Made by a program: the position numbers and the translations under genes. From Sphingomonas metalli (GTDB lineage: Bacteria > Pseudomonadota > Alphaproteobacteria > Sphingomonadales > Sphingomonadaceae), in NCBI RefSeq assembly GCF_014641735.1, contig NZ_BMIH01000003.1, positions 434,001 through 498,000 of the forward strand: a stretch of 64,000 bases of DNA, given 5' to 3'. This document shows, piece after piece, positions 63,268 to 64,000 of the stretch. The notes beneath the pieces are model-generated. The model searched no databases, was not told the origin of the DNA, and worked only from the letters and a program-made list of their open reading frames with translations. Each line of letters begins with the position of its first letter. Position 1 is the first letter of the stretch.

Positions 63268-64000
63268 GTACGACACCATCGTGGCATGAGAAGCTACTCG
63301 GCGGCTTTCGCCGCACTTCGGACCGGCTGATCGGCAATCTGGCGGGGCTCGGCGGCGCGCGGCTGGACGACGACACGCTCGACGAGATCGAGGAGGCCCT
63401 GATCGCCTCCGACCTTGGTCCGGAGACCGCAGGGCATATCCGCACGCGCCTGTCGGAAGGGACGTTCGGTCGCGACATGGAGGAACTGGGCATCCGCCTC
63501 GTCGTCGCGGAGGAGGTGGAAAAGGCGCTGGCCAAGGTCGCGACCCCGCTCGAGATCGATGCCTTCCCCCGGCCGCAGGTGATCCTGGTCATCGGGGTCA
63601 ACGGATCGGGCAAGACGACGACGATCGCCAAGCTCGCGCACCTGTTCATGGAGCAGGACTATGGCGTGATGCTCGCCGCGGGCGACACCTTCCGCGCGGC
63701 GGCGATCGGGCAGCTGCGGACCTGGGCCGAGCGGGTCGGCGTGCCGATCGTCACCGGCAAGGAAGGCGGCGACGCCGCCGGCATCGTCTACGAGGCGGTG
63801 AAGCAGGCTACGGCGACGGGCATCGACGTGCTGATCGTCGATACGGCGGGGCGCCTGCAGAACAAGCGCGAACTGATGGACGAACTCGCCAAGATCCGCC
63901 GCGTGCTCGGCCGCCTCAATCCGGAGGCACCGCATGACGTGGTCCTCGTGCTCGATGCGACGACCGGGCAGAATGCGCTGAACCAGATCGAGGTGTTCAA
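63264..64000 (+). CDS. ftsY: Signal recognition particle receptor FtsY (3' end outside window)
   Basis: The first 245 or so residues of the SRP receptor are present and the frame runs off the right edge. It lacks the long acidic N-terminal A domain of E. coli FtsY and begins with a short membrane-targeting helical region (WHEKLLGGFRRTSDRLIGNL). The G domain follows with ILVIGVNGSGKTTTIAKLA (P-loop), DTFRAAAIGQLRTWAE and DTAGRLQNK. ATG 63264 overlaps the mtaB stop. Confidence 0.96.
   Translation, partial: MSTTPSWHEKLLGGFRRTSDRLIGNLAGLGGARLDDDTLDEIEEALIASDLGPETAGHIRTRLSEGTFGRDMEELGIRLVVAEEVEKALAKVATPLEIDAFPRPQVILVIGVNGSGKTTTIAKLAHLFMEQDYGVMLAAGDTFRAAAIGQLRTWAERVGVPIVTGKEGGDAAGIVYEAVKQATATGIDVLIVDTAGRLQNKRELMDELAKIRRVLGRLNPEAPHDVVLVLDATTGQNALNQIEVF

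Overview
The window is about two-thirds G+C, densely packed, and reads as chromosomal core DNA of a sphingomonad (Sphingomonadaceae, Alphaproteobacteria). The evidence is the layout nuoABCDEFGHIJKLMN-birA-coaX-rnj-DUF1467, alphaproteobacterial small families (DUF1467, DUF2842, DUF4170, DUF883/DUF3618-like), 6S RNA between zapA and the 5-FCL gene, and several promoters of the GGAAC-N16-CGTT type used by the EcfG general stress sigma factor. I see no prophage, insertion sequence, CRISPR array or rRNA operon, and no gene-free stretch longer than about 300 bases.

Region by region. (1) 1-2354: 3' part of a gene for a very long membrane-anchored coiled-coil protein of unknown function. (2) 2379-20931, minus strand: the complete 14-subunit NADH:quinone oxidoreductase (complex I) operon, followed by birA, coaX, rnj and a DUF1467 gene. 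An extra 71-codon membrane-protein gene sits between nuoD and nuoE, and a Fur-box-like site lies 76 bp upstream of nuoA. (3) 21153-26631, minus strand: suhB, efp, an M23 peptidase, an L,D-transpeptidase, thiE, class I fructose-bisphosphate aldolase and a MazF-like toxin-antitoxin pair. (4) 26826-30071: a TlpA-like thioredoxin, then the glycolytic genes gap and pgk with a MOSC-domain gene overlapped between them. (5) 30208-31767: a short ORF, zapA, 6S RNA, 5-FCL, DUF2842 and tRNA-Asp. (6) 31831-40431: an AI-2E-type permease, a divergent pair of stress-type genes, a prolyl oligopeptidase, an MFS transporter, a DUF885 metallopeptidase and an alpha/beta hydrolase. (7) 40518-44176: ftsB and eno (minus), then four small envelope-protein genes behind an EcfG-like promoter, and a DUF4170 gene. 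(8) 44241-50288, minus: rhomboid protease, greA, carB, an RraB-like gene and carA. (9) 50434-54881: YqeY, dnaG and rpoD. (10) 54905-64000: the ffh-rpsP-rimM-trmD-rplS translation/secretion block, split between rimM and trmD by a serine hydrolase and a thioredoxin-reductase-like gene, then mtaB and the start of ftsY.

The most interesting signals are regulatory and architectural. Two exact and two one-mismatch EcfG-like promoters mark a local general-stress regulon of poorly described genes; one of these promoters lies so close to its ATG that the mRNA should be leaderless. Complex I has a candidate iron-responsive site and an uncharacterised small membrane protein wired into its operon. Two visibly AT-richer genes (the 71-codon nuo gene and the RraB-like gene in carAB) are spliced into conserved operons with 4-nt start/stop overlaps. 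None of this is an obvious defence or mobile system.
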